From Bradyrhizobium sp. sGM-13 (GTDB lineage: Bacteria > Pseudomonadota > Alphaproteobacteria > Rhizobiales > Xanthobacteraceae), in NCBI RefSeq assembly GCF_018398875.1, contig NZ_JAGWDK010000014.1, positions 62,001 through 126,000 of the forward strand: DNA of 64,000 bases. The letters run 5' to 3'. Below, one piece after another: positions 23,224-32,390 of this stretch (position 1 is the first letter of the stretch; each line of letters opens with the position of its first letter). Both the position numbers and the translations under genes were made by a program. The notes under the pieces are model-generated. The model ran no database searches, was not told where the DNA came from, and saw only the letters and a list, made by a program, of their open reading frames with translations.

Positions 23224-25710
23224 ATGCGCTTGCTGGTGCGGTTTGTGGGTTTTCTGTTTACTGCCGGCACCGTGGTGTTTCTGGTCGGTGTCGCAGGCGT
23301 TGCAGGCGCAATCTGGCATTTCTCCAAGGACTTGCCCGATTATTCGCAGCTTCAGGATTACGAGCCACCGGTGATGACGCGCATCCATGCGTCGGACGGC
23401 GCGCTGCTCGGCGAATACGCCAAGGAACGGCGTCTCTATTTGCCGATCCAGGCGATGCCTAAACTCGTCACCAACGCTTTCCTCGCAGCCGAGGACAAGA
23501 ATTTTTACGAGCATGGCGGCATGGACTTCACCGGCATGGCGCGCGCGGCCGTGGCGTATGTGCAGAATTTCGGCTCCAACAAGCGTCCGCAGGGAGCGTC
23601 GACGATCACCCAGCAGGTCGCGAAGAACTTTCTTCTGACCAACGAGGTCTCCTTCACCCGCAAGATTAAGGAAGCCCTGCTGGCGATGCGCATCGAGCGG
23701 GCGTATTCGAAGGATCGCATCCTCGAGCTCTATCTCAACGAAATCTATCTCGGCCTCGGCGCCTACGGCATCGCAGCGGCGTCGCTGGTCTATTTCGACA
23801 AATCAGTGAATGAGCTGACGGTGGCAGAAGCCGCGTATCTTGCAGCGCTTCCGAAGGCGCCGGGCACGTTGCATCCGGTGCGCAACCGCGACCGGTCGAT
23901 CGAGCGGCGCAACTATGTGATCGATCGCCTCTTGGAAAACGGCTGGATCAAGCAGGCCGACGCCGACAAGGCTCGCAAGGAGCCGCTGGTCGTGGCCAGC
24001 CGGTCCAACGCCGCGCATACTTTTGCTGGCGAATATTTTGCCGAGGAAGTCCGGCGCGACATCTTCGAGCGCTACGGCGAAAAGAAACTCTATGAAGGCG
24101 GGCTCTCGGTCCGCGCTACGCTGGATCCGAAGCTGCAGGTGATGGCGCGCAAAGCGATGGCCGCCGGTCTCGTGAACTTCGACGAGGCCCAGGGTTGGCG
24201 CGGTCCTGTGAGCAAGCTCGACATCTCCGGCGACTGGGGCGTGAAACTCGCCGACGTCAAATCGCTCTCTGACATCTCGCCCTGGCGGATGGCCGTGGTG
24301 CTGGAGACGTCCGATCAGTCGGCGCGGATCGGTTTCCAGCCCGGCCGCGAACTGGGAGGCGCGATTTCCAAGGACCGGCAAACCGGCCTCATCATGCTGG
24401 AAGGTGTCAGATGGACGAGACCGGCTTCTATGCCGGCGCGCGGCAAGGCGCTGAGTTCGGTCTCGCAAATTTTGTCGCCAGGCGACGTAATTTACGCCGA
24501 TCCGCTGATCAAGGACGGTAACCCGGTCGAAGGCCAGTATCGCCTGCGGCAACTGCCTGAAGTGTCCGGCGCCATGGTCGCGATGGATCCGTGGACCGGG
24601 CGCGTGCTCGCGATGGTGGGTGGCTTCTCGTTCGACCAAAGCCAGTTCAATCGCGCGACGCAGGCCTATCGGCAGCCGGGATCAACGTTCAAGCCGCTGG
24701 TCTATTCGGCGGCGATGGACAATGGGTACACGCCATCGACCATCATGGTCGACGGGCCGATCGAGATCGATCAGGGGCCTGGCGCCGGCGTCTGGCGTCC
24801 CGAGAATTTTTCAGTTGGCAGCTACCGGGGTCCCATTACCCTCCGTGAAGCCCTCAAATGGTCGGTCAACACCGTGACGGTGCGGCTGGCGCAGGACGTC
24901 GGCATGCCCTTGATCGGCGAATATGCCAAGCGCTTCGGCGTCTATGATGAATTGCCGAACTATCTTTCCTATTCGCTCGGCGCCGGTGAAACCACAGTGA
25001 TGCGGATGGTCACGGCCTATTCGATGCTCGCCAATGGCGGCCGTCGCGTGAAGCCGACCTTGATCGACCGCATCCAGGACCGTTATGGCCGCACCATCTT
25101 CAAGCATGACGCGCGCGAGTGCCGCGGCTGCGATGCGCCCGGCGGCTGGAAAAACCAACCCGAGCCCCAGCTCGTCGATCGTCGGGAGCTGGTGCTCGAT
25201 CCGATGACGGCCTACCAGATCACCTCGATGATGGAAGGGGTGGTGCAGGGCGGCACAGCATCGGTGCTGCGGCAGGTGGGCAAGCCGATCGCCGGTAAAA
25301 CCGGCACCACCTCTGACGGAAAAGACGTCTGGTTCATCGGCTTTTCGCCTGATCTCGTCGTCGGTCTCTATCTCGGCTATGACAAGCCCCGCAGTCTGGG
25401 CAGAGCCGCGCAAGGCGGCCATACCGCAGCTCCGATCGTCAAGGATTTCATGAAGCTCGCGCTCGCCGACAAGCCGGCGACCCCCTTCAAGGTGCCGCCC
25501 GGCATCAGGCTGGTGCGCGTCGACGCCAAGAGCGGGATGCGTCCCAACCCGGGCGAGGGCGGCCGCACCATCCTGGAAGCGTTCAAGCCGGGCACCGCGC
25601 CGCCGGACAATTACGCCGTTGTCGGCGTGGTCGACGACGGAGGGGTGCCGATGCAGCCGGGAATCCCGCCTGACGCCACCAATGTCATGCGCCCGGGCGG
25701 GCTGTATTAG
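23224..25710 (+). CDS. mrcA: class A penicillin-binding protein 1A (tandem copy 2)
   Basis: This 828-residue paralog of the preceding gene is collinear over its whole length, with most residues identical. All catalytic motifs are kept: GT51 glutamate in AAEDKNFYEHGG, SxxK (Ser487, Lys490, here with Thr488), SVN in KWSVNTVTV instead of SLN, and KTGT in AGKTGTTSDGKD. The similarity extends about 30 bases upstream of the start but not through the rest of the 203-base spacer. Having both copies intact argues that each is expressed, perhaps with different partners or growth conditions. Co-transcription with copy 1 is likely. prfB follows downstream. Confidence 0.94.
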   Translation: MRLLVRFVGFLFTAGTVVFLVGVAGVAGAIWHFSKDLPDYSQLQDYEPPVMTRIHASDGALLGEYAKERRLYLPIQAMPKLVTNAFLAAEDKNFYEHGGMDFTGMARAAVAYVQNFGSNKRPQGASTITQQVAKNFLLTNEVSFTRKIKEALLAMRIERAYSKDRILELYLNEIYLGLGAYGIAAASLVYFDKSVNELTVAEAAYLAALPKAPGTLHPVRNRDRSIERRNYVIDRLLENGWIKQADADKARKEPLVVASRSNAAHTFAGEYFAEEVRRDIFERYGEKKLYEGGLSVRATLDPKLQVMARKAMAAGLVNFDEAQGWRGPVSKLDISGDWGVKLADVKSLSDISPWRMAVVLETSDQSARIGFQPGRELGGAISKDRQTGLIMLEGVRWTRPASMPARGKALSSVSQILSPGDVIYADPLIKDGNPVEGQYRLRQLPEVSGAMVAMDPWTGRVLAMVGGFSFDQSQFNRATQAYRQPGSTFKPLVYSAAMDNGYTPSTIMVDGPIEIDQGPGAGVWRPENFSVGSYRGPITLREALKWSVNTVTVRLAQDVGMPLIGEYAKRFGVYDELPNYLSYSLGAGETTVMRMVTAYSMLANGGRRVKPTLIDRIQDRYGRTIFKHDARECRGCDAPGGWKNQPEPQLVDRRELVLDPMTAYQITSMMEGVVQGGTASVLRQVGKPIAGKTGTTSDGKDVWFIGFSPDLVVGLYLGYDKPRSLGRAAQGGHTAAPIVKDFMKLALADKPATPFKVPPGIRLVRVDAKSGMRPNPGEGGRTILEAFKPGTAPPDNYAVVGVVDDGGVPMQPGIPPDATNVMRPGGLY

Positions 25711-25835
25711 CCCGCCGGCATCAAACAAAACCGGGTTCACCGGCCTGAGCCGATTGCGCTTTGCGGCGTACGCCGCTACATCCGGCCCGTTGAACATCTA
25801 TCCAGTAGCGGTTCCATCCACAGACAGAAGAGACC

Positions 25836-26967
25836 ATGCGCGCCGAAGTCGAACGCCTTGTTGAAGAGATCAAGCAGTCAGTCGGGCTGCTGAGGAGGCA
25901 TCTTTGACGTCGAGAAATCGACGGCACGGCTGGCCGAGCTGAACAAGCTCGCCGAAGATCCCAACCTCTGGAACGATCCCCAGAAAGCCCAGAAGCTAAT
26001 GCAGGAGCGCACCTCGCTGGTGGATGCGCTCGAGGGCATCGGCAAGGTCGAGCGCGACCTCGACGACAATGTCGAGATGATTGCGCTCGGCGAGGCCGAG
26101 AACGATGAAGGCGTAGTCGTCGAGGCCGAGAACGCGCTAAAAGCCCTGAAGAAAGAGGTCGCCCGCCGCGAATTGGAAGCGCTGCTGTCCGGCGAGGCCG
26201 ACAAGTTCGATTCCTATCTGGAAGTGCATGCCGGCGCCGGCGGCACCGAAAGCCAGGACTGGGCCGCGATGCTCCTGCGCATGTACACGCGCTGGGCCGA
26301 AAACCACGGCTTCAAGATCGAGTATCTGGAAGAAACGTTAGGTGAAGAGGCCGGCCTCAAATCCGCGACCATCCAGATCAGCGGGCACAATGCCTATGGC
26401 TGGCTGAAGACCGAAGCGGGCGTGCACCGCCTGGTGCGGATCTCGCCGTTCGATTCCAACGCGCGCCGGCACACCTCGTTTTCTTCCGTGGCGATCTTTC
26501 CGGTCGTCGACGACAGCATCAAGATCGACATCAAGGAATCCGACGTACGCACCGACACCATGCGCTCGGGCGGCGCCGGCGGCCAGCACGTCAACAAGAC
26601 CGAATCCGCGGTGCGCCTGACGCATATTCCGACCGGCGTCGCGGTGGTCTGCCAAGCCGGCCGCTCGCAGCACAAGAATCGCGCCCAGGCCTGGGACATG
26701 CTCCGCGCGCGGCTCTACGAAATCGAACTGAAGAAGCGCGAGGAACAGGCCGCCGCCGATCAGGCCGCCAAAACCGATATCGGCTGGGGTCACCAGATCC
26801 GCTCCTACGTCCTGCAGCCCTACCAGATGGTGAAGGACCTGCGCACCGGCGTGCAGACCTCGGATACGTCAGGCGTGCTCGACGGCGACCTCGACGAGTT
26901 CATGGCGGCGACGCTGGCGCAGCGCGCGTTCGGCACCGCACCCGGCCAGGTCGAGGACGTGGACTAA
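25836..26967 (+). CDS. prfB: peptide chain release factor 2, with programmed +1 frameshift
   Basis: RF2 is encoded in two overlapping frames. ATG at 25836 opens a 23-codon frame ending at an in-frame UGA (25905-25907). A +1 slip on CTT continues as DVEKSTARLAELNK and runs to 26967, giving about 376 residues. The protein contains the SPF anticodon-like motif (SPFDSNARR) and the GGQ catalytic motif (248-250, in GGAGGQHVNKTESAVR). RF2 reads UGA and UAA stops and releases the peptide at the ribosome. The downstream frame alone would start at an internal ATG (25999) and lack the N-terminal domain, so it is not the real protein. Confidence 0.96.
25893..25908 (+). promoter_or_regulatory. prfB programmed +1 frameshift signal
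   Basis: An internal Shine-Dalgarno AGGAGG (25893-25898) is followed three bases later by CTT TGA C (25902-25908), the same arrangement as in E. coli prfB. Low RF2 makes the ribosome pause at UGA and slip +1, so RF2 controls its own synthesis. Confidence 0.95.
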
Positions 26968-27122
26968 TCCATGACCAACGTCGGAACGCGAAGGTAAACG
27001 CGCCCGACGATGACGAAGATGATCGAGATCGTATCGCGGCCGAAATAATCTTCGGAAATCGGGTGGACCGCGACGTGCGTCCGGTTCTAGCTGGCTGCGC
27101 GATTTCACCAGGTTCTTACCAG

Positions 27123-28061
27123 ATGACAGTCAGCGACGGCCGGATCGATGCGCGCGACTGGGCGTTGCTCGCCGCATTGTCGGTGCTGTGGGGCGGGTCG
27201 TTCTTCTTCAACGGCGTGGTGCTACGCGAGCTGCCGCCGTTCACGCTCGTGCTGTTGCGTGTGCTGCTGGCCGCCATGATCCTGCTGCCCGTGCTTTGCG
27301 CGCAGCGACTGCCGTTTCCGAAGGGATGGAAGGGCTGGCGGCCGTTCTTCCTCGTCGCCTTGTTCAACAATGTGCTGCCGTTCTCGCTGATCGTCACCGG
27401 ACAGATGTACATCCCGAGCGGGCTGGCTTCGATACTCAATGCTACCACGCCGCTGTTCACGGTGGCGGTGATGGCGGCGACGGGCGAGGAGAAGCTCATC
27501 ATCAGGCGTGTGGTCGGCGTGATCACAGGCCTTGTCGGCGTCGTGATCCTTCGCGGCAGCGGATTAGGCTTTGCCAGCGGGCAGGGGCTCGGCGTTCTAC
27601 TGTGTCTCGTGGCGGCGCTGAGCTACGGCATCTCCGCGCTGATAGCGCGGCGCGCGCTATCAGATGCACCGCCGCTTTCCACCGCCACGTTTCAATTGAT
27701 GGCATCGAGCCTGATGATGACTGTCGTCGCCGGCATTTTCGAGCGGCCGTGGCAATTGCCAATGCCTGATACGGTGACATGGTTCGCGGTGCTCGGTCTT
27801 GCCGGCTTGTCCACGGCGCTGGCCTATATCGTTTTCTTCCAGGTGCTGCGGCGTTCCGGCGCCACCAACGTCATGCTGGTGACGCTGCTTGTGCCTGTTA
27901 CAGCGATCCTGCTCGGCTCGCTCGTACTCGGCGAGCCGATTTCGCCGCGCGAGATCGCGGGCGCACTGGTGATCGGCAGCGCGTTGTTGTTGATCGACGG
28001 CCGCGTGCTGAAGTTTCTCGAACGTTTAGTTGGCTTCCCCAGGCGGCGCGAGCCAACTTGA
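27123..28061 (+). CDS. EamA/DMT-superfamily transporter
   Basis: The 312-residue integral membrane protein has about ten hydrophobic segments arranged as two EamA repeats: WALLAALSVLWGGSFFFNG opens the first and GVLLCLVAALSYGISALIARR the second. The drug/metabolite transporter signature PSGLASILNATTPLFT is present. Members export amino acids or metabolites; the substrate cannot be told. The ATG at 27123 begins just before the conserved first helix; an upstream ATG at 27063 adds 20 residues without family support. It is 53 bases upstream of the XRE-cupin regulator, with operator-like sites between, so the regulator may affect neighbouring promoters, but the transporter lies before those sites. 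Confidence 0.88.
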   Translation: MTVSDGRIDARDWALLAALSVLWGGSFFFNGVVLRELPPFTLVLLRVLLAAMILLPVLCAQRLPFPKGWKGWRPFFLVALFNNVLPFSLIVTGQMYIPSGLASILNATTPLFTVAVMAATGEEKLIIRRVVGVITGLVGVVILRGSGLGFASGQGLGVLLCLVAALSYGISALIARRALSDAPPLSTATFQLMASSLMMTVVAGIFERPWQLPMPDTVTWFAVLGLAGLSTALAYIVFFQVLRRSGATNVMLVTLLVPVTAILLGSLVLGEPISPREIAGALVIGSALLLIDGRVLKFLERLVGFPRRREPT

Positions 28062-28101
28062 CTTTTGCCTATATAGCAATACGATTTGCCAAATAGGCAA
28101 A
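28058..28101 (+). promoter_or_regulatory. promoter with two operator-like inverted repeats before the XRE-cupin gene
   Basis: Two 15-bp sites of the form TTGC-N7-GCAA occur: TTGCCTATATAGCAA (28065-28079) and TTGCCAAATAGGCAA (28086-28100), spaced 21 bases start to start, about two helical turns. A possible -35 TTGACT (28058-28063) and -10 TACGAT (28080-28085, 16-base spacer) overlap them. The arrangement suggests autorepression by the XRE protein encoded immediately downstream. Confidence 0.6.
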
Positions 28102-28114
28102 CAGGAGTGTCAGC

Positions 28115-28798
28115 GTGGTTTCGGCAGAAGCCGGCCGGCGCGCCCGCGAGGCGGCGCGCCTTGCCGCAATCGGATCTGTCATTCGGAGGGCCCGTTCGGC
28201 GCGCGATTTGACGCTCGATGACCTCGCCGGAATGGTCGGTCTGTCAGTGACATTTCTCTCGCGGATCGAGCGCGGACTCATCGCGTGCTCGATCGGCAAT
28301 CTCTTGGAAATTGCCGGCGTCCTTCAGTTGCCGCCGGCAGAGCTATTTGCCGACATCGAAGGAGAGGACCGGACGCGCGCGTATCGCGTGGTGCGGTCGA
28401 TCGATGCCGCTCCATCGAAGGGCGCTGATGCAGATTATGCCTGGCGCAAACTCGCTTCGGGCGTGGGCGAGCAGCGGCTGGAAAGTTTCCTGCTCGAATT
28501 GTCGGCAAAACCGCGCAAGCCGACGCTGGTCGCGCATCCCGGCGAAGAAATGTGCTTCGTCCTCGAAGGCAGCGTCGAATTTCAGGTGGGCGACGAAACC
28601 ATCGCACTGGAGCGCGGCGATTCCATTCATTTGCGCTCAGACGTACCGCATATGGCGTGGGCGCGGGAGTCCGGCAGTGCGCGCCTGCTCATGGTCACAT
28701 CAATCGAAAATCAGTCGGCCATCGCGGTTGAGTGGTGGAGCAATATTGCGGGCAGGAAAAGCGAACGAGAAAGCACGGCAAAACGGAGAGAAAAATGA
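28115..28798 (+). CDS. XRE-family regulator with C-terminal cupin domain
   Basis: This 227-residue protein has an N-terminal XRE helix-turn-helix (about residues 20-75, with LTLDDLAGMVGLSVTFLSRIERG) and a C-terminal cupin (about 140-205, with PGEEMCFVLEGSVEFQVGDETIALERGDSIHLRSDVPH). Such proteins repress small metabolic operons and sense a ligand or metal in the cupin. The start is GTG at 28115 with AGGAG about 7 bases upstream. Its stop overlaps the start of the next gene (ATGA), so the two are translationally coupled. Two inverted repeats directly upstream suggest self-control. Confidence 0.88.
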   Translation: MVSAEAGRRAREAARLAAIGSVIRRARSARDLTLDDLAGMVGLSVTFLSRIERGLIACSIGNLLEIAGVLQLPPAELFADIEGEDRTRAYRVVRSIDAAPSKGADADYAWRKLASGVGEQRLESFLLELSAKPRKPTLVAHPGEEMCFVLEGSVEFQVGDETIALERGDSIHLRSDVPHMAWARESGSARLLMVTSIENQSAIAVEWWSNIAGRKSERESTAKRREK

Positions 28799-29289
28799 GT
28801 GCTGTCAGCAAGGAGATTCCCGACACGGCGGCCGCAAATGCGGAATTGACGACCGCGCGCGAAGCGTCGCGAAAGGATCACAAGCCCTACGAGACGCGTC
28901 ATTTCAACGAAGTTGAATGGGAGACGATCCGGTGGCCGGGCGAGACAGGCAAAATGCTTTTTCATCCGCGACCGGAACGCCCGACCGAACCGAACGCGGG
29001 AATTCTGCGGCTTGAACCCGGCGCCTATCATCCCGAGCGCTATCATGGCTTCGCGCAGGTCTGGCATATCCTGAAAGGCGAGTTTTCAATCGACGGAACG
29101 CTGCATGCTCCGGGAACGGTGTTGTTCCATCCCGACCCCCACTTTGAGGGTGAATTCCGCACCGAAACGGGCGGGGAGATATTCATCGTCCAGTATCCTG
29201 GTCCGACAACCGGTAAGCGGCCGATCTATAGCGGCCGGTTCAACATGGCGGAACGCAAGGCGGTTGCGGGCGAACGCGTCGATCTCTGA
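28795..29289 (+). CDS. cupin-domain protein coupled to the XRE-cupin regulator
   Basis: The 164-residue protein has a single cupin barrel in its C-terminal two thirds: GILRLEPGAYHPERYHGFAQVWHILKGEFSIDG, then PGTVLFHPDPHFEGEFRTETGGEIFIVQYPG. The histidines in the first stretch could bind metal. No named enzyme family fits securely; quercetinase-like or sensor-type small cupins are possible. The start ATG at 28795 overlaps the stop of the regulator gene, showing a two-gene operon. The regulator's own sensing domain is also a cupin, so both proteins may see related small molecules. It converges with the carbamoyltransferase gene. Confidence 0.75.
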   Translation: MSAVSKEIPDTAAANAELTTAREASRKDHKPYETRHFNEVEWETIRWPGETGKMLFHPRPERPTEPNAGILRLEPGAYHPERYHGFAQVWHILKGEFSIDGTLHAPGTVLFHPDPHFEGEFRTETGGEIFIVQYPGPTTGKRPIYSGRFNMAERKAVAGERVDL

Positions 29290-29320
29290 ACCGGCGGATC
29301 ATCCGATCTGAAGAAGCGAA

Positions 29321-31489
29321 TTATCGCGCAGGCTGGCTGGAAGCTGATGTCTTCTTCCAGTCGGCAATCCAGTTTCTGAACCTTCCGTTGTCGCGCTCGC
29401 CGCCGTGCCAGGCTGCGGTGACTGTGCCGTCACCGGCCACGAGAACCACGACATCGAGCCCCTTGGAACGGCGCAGCGTATCGATCGCTTGCTGCGGCGT
29501 CTGCGCGATGGGGCCTGCGACATTGAAGGAGGTGTTGACGGACAGCTCGACGCCGATGTGGCGGCCGAGCGCCCTTAAGTAGGCATGGGTGAGGGGATCG
29601 TCGCCGGCGCGCACGATCTGGATGCGGCCGGTGCCGTCGGCGTGGATGACCGCCGGGATTTTTTCGCGCGCATGCGGCTTCGAATGCGCCGTCAGCACCA
29701 TGTAATTATAGGCGTTGTAATCGGCAGCCGCGGCGCCGGGCAGCAGTTCGAAATATTCTTTGGCAGCCGCCAGCGTTGCCATCGGCGCTAGCGGGCGAAT
29801 GGCCTCGCGGTATTTGACGCGCGCGTTGAGTAGCTCGCGCACCGCCGGGTCGCAAGGATTGGCGAGGATCGAGCGATGGCCGAGCGCACGGGGACCGGTC
29901 TCGGCTGCGCCCTGATACAGCGCGATCACGCCGTTTTGGGCGACCATCAACGCCATCAGGTCGGCGATCGCTTCAAGCCCTTCAGGCGTCGAGATATCGC
30001 CGATCTTGTGCGAGGCGATGTCGTCGGCCGCAACGGCGTGGACGATGTCGCCCTGCGAGGGCGGCGTGCCGCAATAGAAAGCATGCGTCATCGGCGCGCC
30101 GCGCGGAGCGCCGGCCAGGTGCGCGAACAGCCAGGCAGCGCCGATGGTGACGCCGGGGTCGCCCGGCACTGGCGGCACCCACAGATGCAGCCGCACATTG
30201 CGCCGCTGCGCCTCGGCGAACCACCCTTCATTGAAATGTTCGAGCAGCCGCATATTGCCGACCGCGTTCAGCGCGACGCCGCCGGTCAGCACCAGCCGGT
30301 TGGCCCCCGTCGTGCGCAACAAATGATCGACGACGTGGATCATGGCGTCCTCGAACACCAGTTGCGTCGCGGCTGCCTTGTCGAGACGGTCTTTGGTATC
30401 GGGACGGTGGTGGATGTCCTCGACACGCAGCACCGCATCCGGATTCCAGAGCTGGTCCGGCTTAAGCGGTTCGCCGAGAATTTTGGTGAGTGCTTCCTTG
30501 TAGGGATGGTCGAAGGGGTCGCAATACCAGTTGGCCAGCGCGCGATTGAGCCTGATATCGCCGTTCGCCCCAAAATGCAGAACGTCGCGCAGCCGCGCAT
30601 AATAAGGATTGCTGCCGCGGTCCATATCGCCCCAGGCGGCAGCGCCCATGTAGCGGCCCTCGCTGGACAGCCAGGTCCAGCCGCCCTGTGTCGACGAGAT
30701 CACGCTATAGAATGCGCCGAGTGAATCGAACATGCTGTCGTTGCAGTAGAGCCGGCGCATTGCGCCGTTCTCGACTACATAGAGCGAGATCGAGCCTTGG
30801 TCGCCGGTGCCGTCGAGCACCGCAATCGCGGTTGGCGCGCCATCGTCGGCGAATGGCGAGGCAGCGTAGGAAAACCATGCATGGTTGTCGTGATGCGGCA
30901 GGCAGATCAACGGCACGCGCTCGGCGAGCCCGAGCTGGCGGGCGAGGATTTTTGGCGTCCGCGTCATCTGGTCGAGGCGGCGGCCGTCGAAGCCTGCGGC
31001 CTCGGTGGTGCGCAGGAGTTTTATGCTCTGCGGCAATTCCTCGAGCACCGAGCGCGCCAGTGTGCCGGCGAGCGTCGGGTAATCCCAACTCGTGAGCCAG
31101 GCATCGATGTCGCCGATATCGCGGCCCCTGCCGCGCAGCGTCGCCACCGCCGCGTCGATCGACAGCCTCGGATATTCGGTGGTGTGCTTGTTGCCGGAAA
31201 AGCGTTCTTCCTCGTTGTTGACGATCAGCCGTGGCCCATCCGCCTGTGTCACTTCGACCAGCGCCAGACCTGAATTATGCGTGCCGGGCGCGCCGAGACC
31301 TGCGAGATACACTGTTTCGCCCCGCGCGAGTTTGTCGCGAACGTCTGCGATCCGCGCATCGGCGAATTCAGAGCCGAGCTGATGAAATCCCGCAGCACCC
31401 ATGGTCTTTGCAGCGAGCCAGCGCGCAAAACGAAATCCACCCGCCGCGAGTTTTGGGTGTCGCGGACCAATTCGTGTGTTCGGTTTCAA
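29321..31489 (-). CDS. NodU/CmcH-family carbamoyltransferase
   Basis: The 722-residue protein has the two-domain layout of NodU, CmcH and TobZ: an N-terminal Kae1-like ASKHA domain with the catalytic/metal histidines in LPHHDNHAWFSYAASPF and glycine-rich AVLDGTGDQGS, and a C-terminal YrdC-like carbamoyl-phosphate domain with ETGPRALGHRSILANP and NTSFNVAGPIAQT. These enzymes move carbamoyl from carbamoyl phosphate through carbamoyl-AMP to an acceptor sugar hydroxyl, as on nodulation factors or antibiotics. No nod genes are near, so the acceptor is unknown; an exopolysaccharide or secondary metabolite is possible. It looks like a single-gene unit. Confidence 0.88.
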   Translation of the reverse strand: MKPNTRIGPRHPKLAAGGFRFARWLAAKTMGAAGFHQLGSEFADARIADVRDKLARGETVYLAGLGAPGTHNSGLALVEVTQADGPRLIVNNEEERFSGNKHTTEYPRLSIDAAVATLRGRGRDIGDIDAWLTSWDYPTLAGTLARSVLEELPQSIKLLRTTEAAGFDGRRLDQMTRTPKILARQLGLAERVPLICLPHHDNHAWFSYAASPFADDGAPTAIAVLDGTGDQGSISLYVVENGAMRRLYCNDSMFDSLGAFYSVISSTQGGWTWLSSEGRYMGAAAWGDMDRGSNPYYARLRDVLHFGANGDIRLNRALANWYCDPFDHPYKEALTKILGEPLKPDQLWNPDAVLRVEDIHHRPDTKDRLDKAAATQLVFEDAMIHVVDHLLRTTGANRLVLTGGVALNAVGNMRLLEHFNEGWFAEAQRRNVRLHLWVPPVPGDPGVTIGAAWLFAHLAGAPRGAPMTHAFYCGTPPSQGDIVHAVAADDIASHKIGDISTPEGLEAIADLMALMVAQNGVIALYQGAAETGPRALGHRSILANPCDPAVRELLNARVKYREAIRPLAPMATLAAAKEYFELLPGAAAADYNAYNYMVLTAHSKPHAREKIPAVIHADGTGRIQIVRAGDDPLTHAYLRALGRHIGVELSVNTSFNVAGPIAQTPQQAIDTLRRSKGLDVVVLVAGDGTVTAAWHGGERDNGRFRNWIADWKKTSASSQPAR

Positions 31490-31726
31490 GCCTTAGTCCA
31501 ACCTCTGGGCCTCGCCATCGCACAAGGTCATGCCTGCAGCCCGCATCAATCACAATTGGCGCCGGGCAACAATGCCATTTCGGCACACGGAATAAGTGTA
31601 TGCTTGCAAGCGCTGAAGCGGCTTGCGAGACAGCGGCGAGGCGTGGGAGGCCTTCGACATCATAACCGGCGAGGTCGGACACTAGAGGAGAAGGCACCAC
31701 AGCGTGATGCCTCCTCTCGACCGTCA

Positions 31727-32176
31727 CTATTCCGGAATATTCGGCTCCACGAGCAACGCGAGTTGGGCAAGCGATTGCTGCCAGCCGAGATAGCAGGCTT
31801 CGACCGGGATCACCGTCGGCAAGTTTGTCTGTTCGATATTGATCTCGGTTCCGACCGAAACCGCTTTCAGGGTCACCGTGACCTCGATAACGCCGGGCAA
31901 ATTGGGGTCGTCGAAACGATCAGTGTAGCGGATTCGCTCGTTGGGCACGACCTCCAGATATTCTCCGCCGAACGAATGGCCGGCGTTTGTGGTGAAATTC
32001 GTGAACGACATCCTGAACGTGCCGCCGACCTTCGCTTCGAATTGGTGGACCTTGCAGGTGAAACCGTAGGGCGGCAGCCACTTGGCCATGGCTTCCGCAT
32101 CGAGGAAGGCGCGAAAAACCTTCTCCGGCGTGGTGGCGAAGACGCGATGCAAACGAACGGTATTGCCTTGGGACAT
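31727..32176 (-). CDS. SRPBCC / AHSA1-domain protein
   Basis: This 149-residue protein is a single START-like fold of the activator-of-Hsp90-ATPase-homologue type: RVFATTPEKVFRAFLDAEAMAKWLPPYGFTC at the start, GGTFRMSF, GGEYLEVVPNERIRYTDRFD in the middle, and a C-terminal long helix with GWQQSLAQLALLVE. These small proteins bind hydrophobic ligands; many sit beside ArsR regulators, but none is here. The ATG at 32176 precedes the fold; the longer frame to 32248 adds an unconserved 24 residues. Between it and the carbamoyltransferase (31490-31726) no gene is seen. Confidence 0.85.
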   Translation of the reverse strand: MSQGNTVRLHRVFATTPEKVFRAFLDAEAMAKWLPPYGFTCKVHQFEAKVGGTFRMSFTNFTTNAGHSFGGEYLEVVPNERIRYTDRFDDPNLPGVIEVTVTLKAVSVGTEINIEQTNLPTVIPVEACYLGWQQSLAQLALLVEPNIPE

Positions 32177-32390
32177 GATGTTATTTTCTCCATTACTGAG
32201 CGGAGTATATCGCGGGATTGGGTTGGGTTTGCTCAGTCTCTGCCACAAGGACGCCTGGCCTCCATGCGATCCGACATAGGGCCAGAAAAAATTTCACCGA
32301 CGCGGACGCGCCGGTTCCATTCACATGCCGGTAGACCGCCGACGTATTCCGCCATCAACGAGCAAGCACGCTGATTCTGACGGCGCGATA

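Noticed and set aside
31277..32374. A 365-codon plus-strand open frame between the carbamoyltransferase and SRPBCC genes
   Set aside because: It lies mostly opposite two real genes and shows no family pattern.
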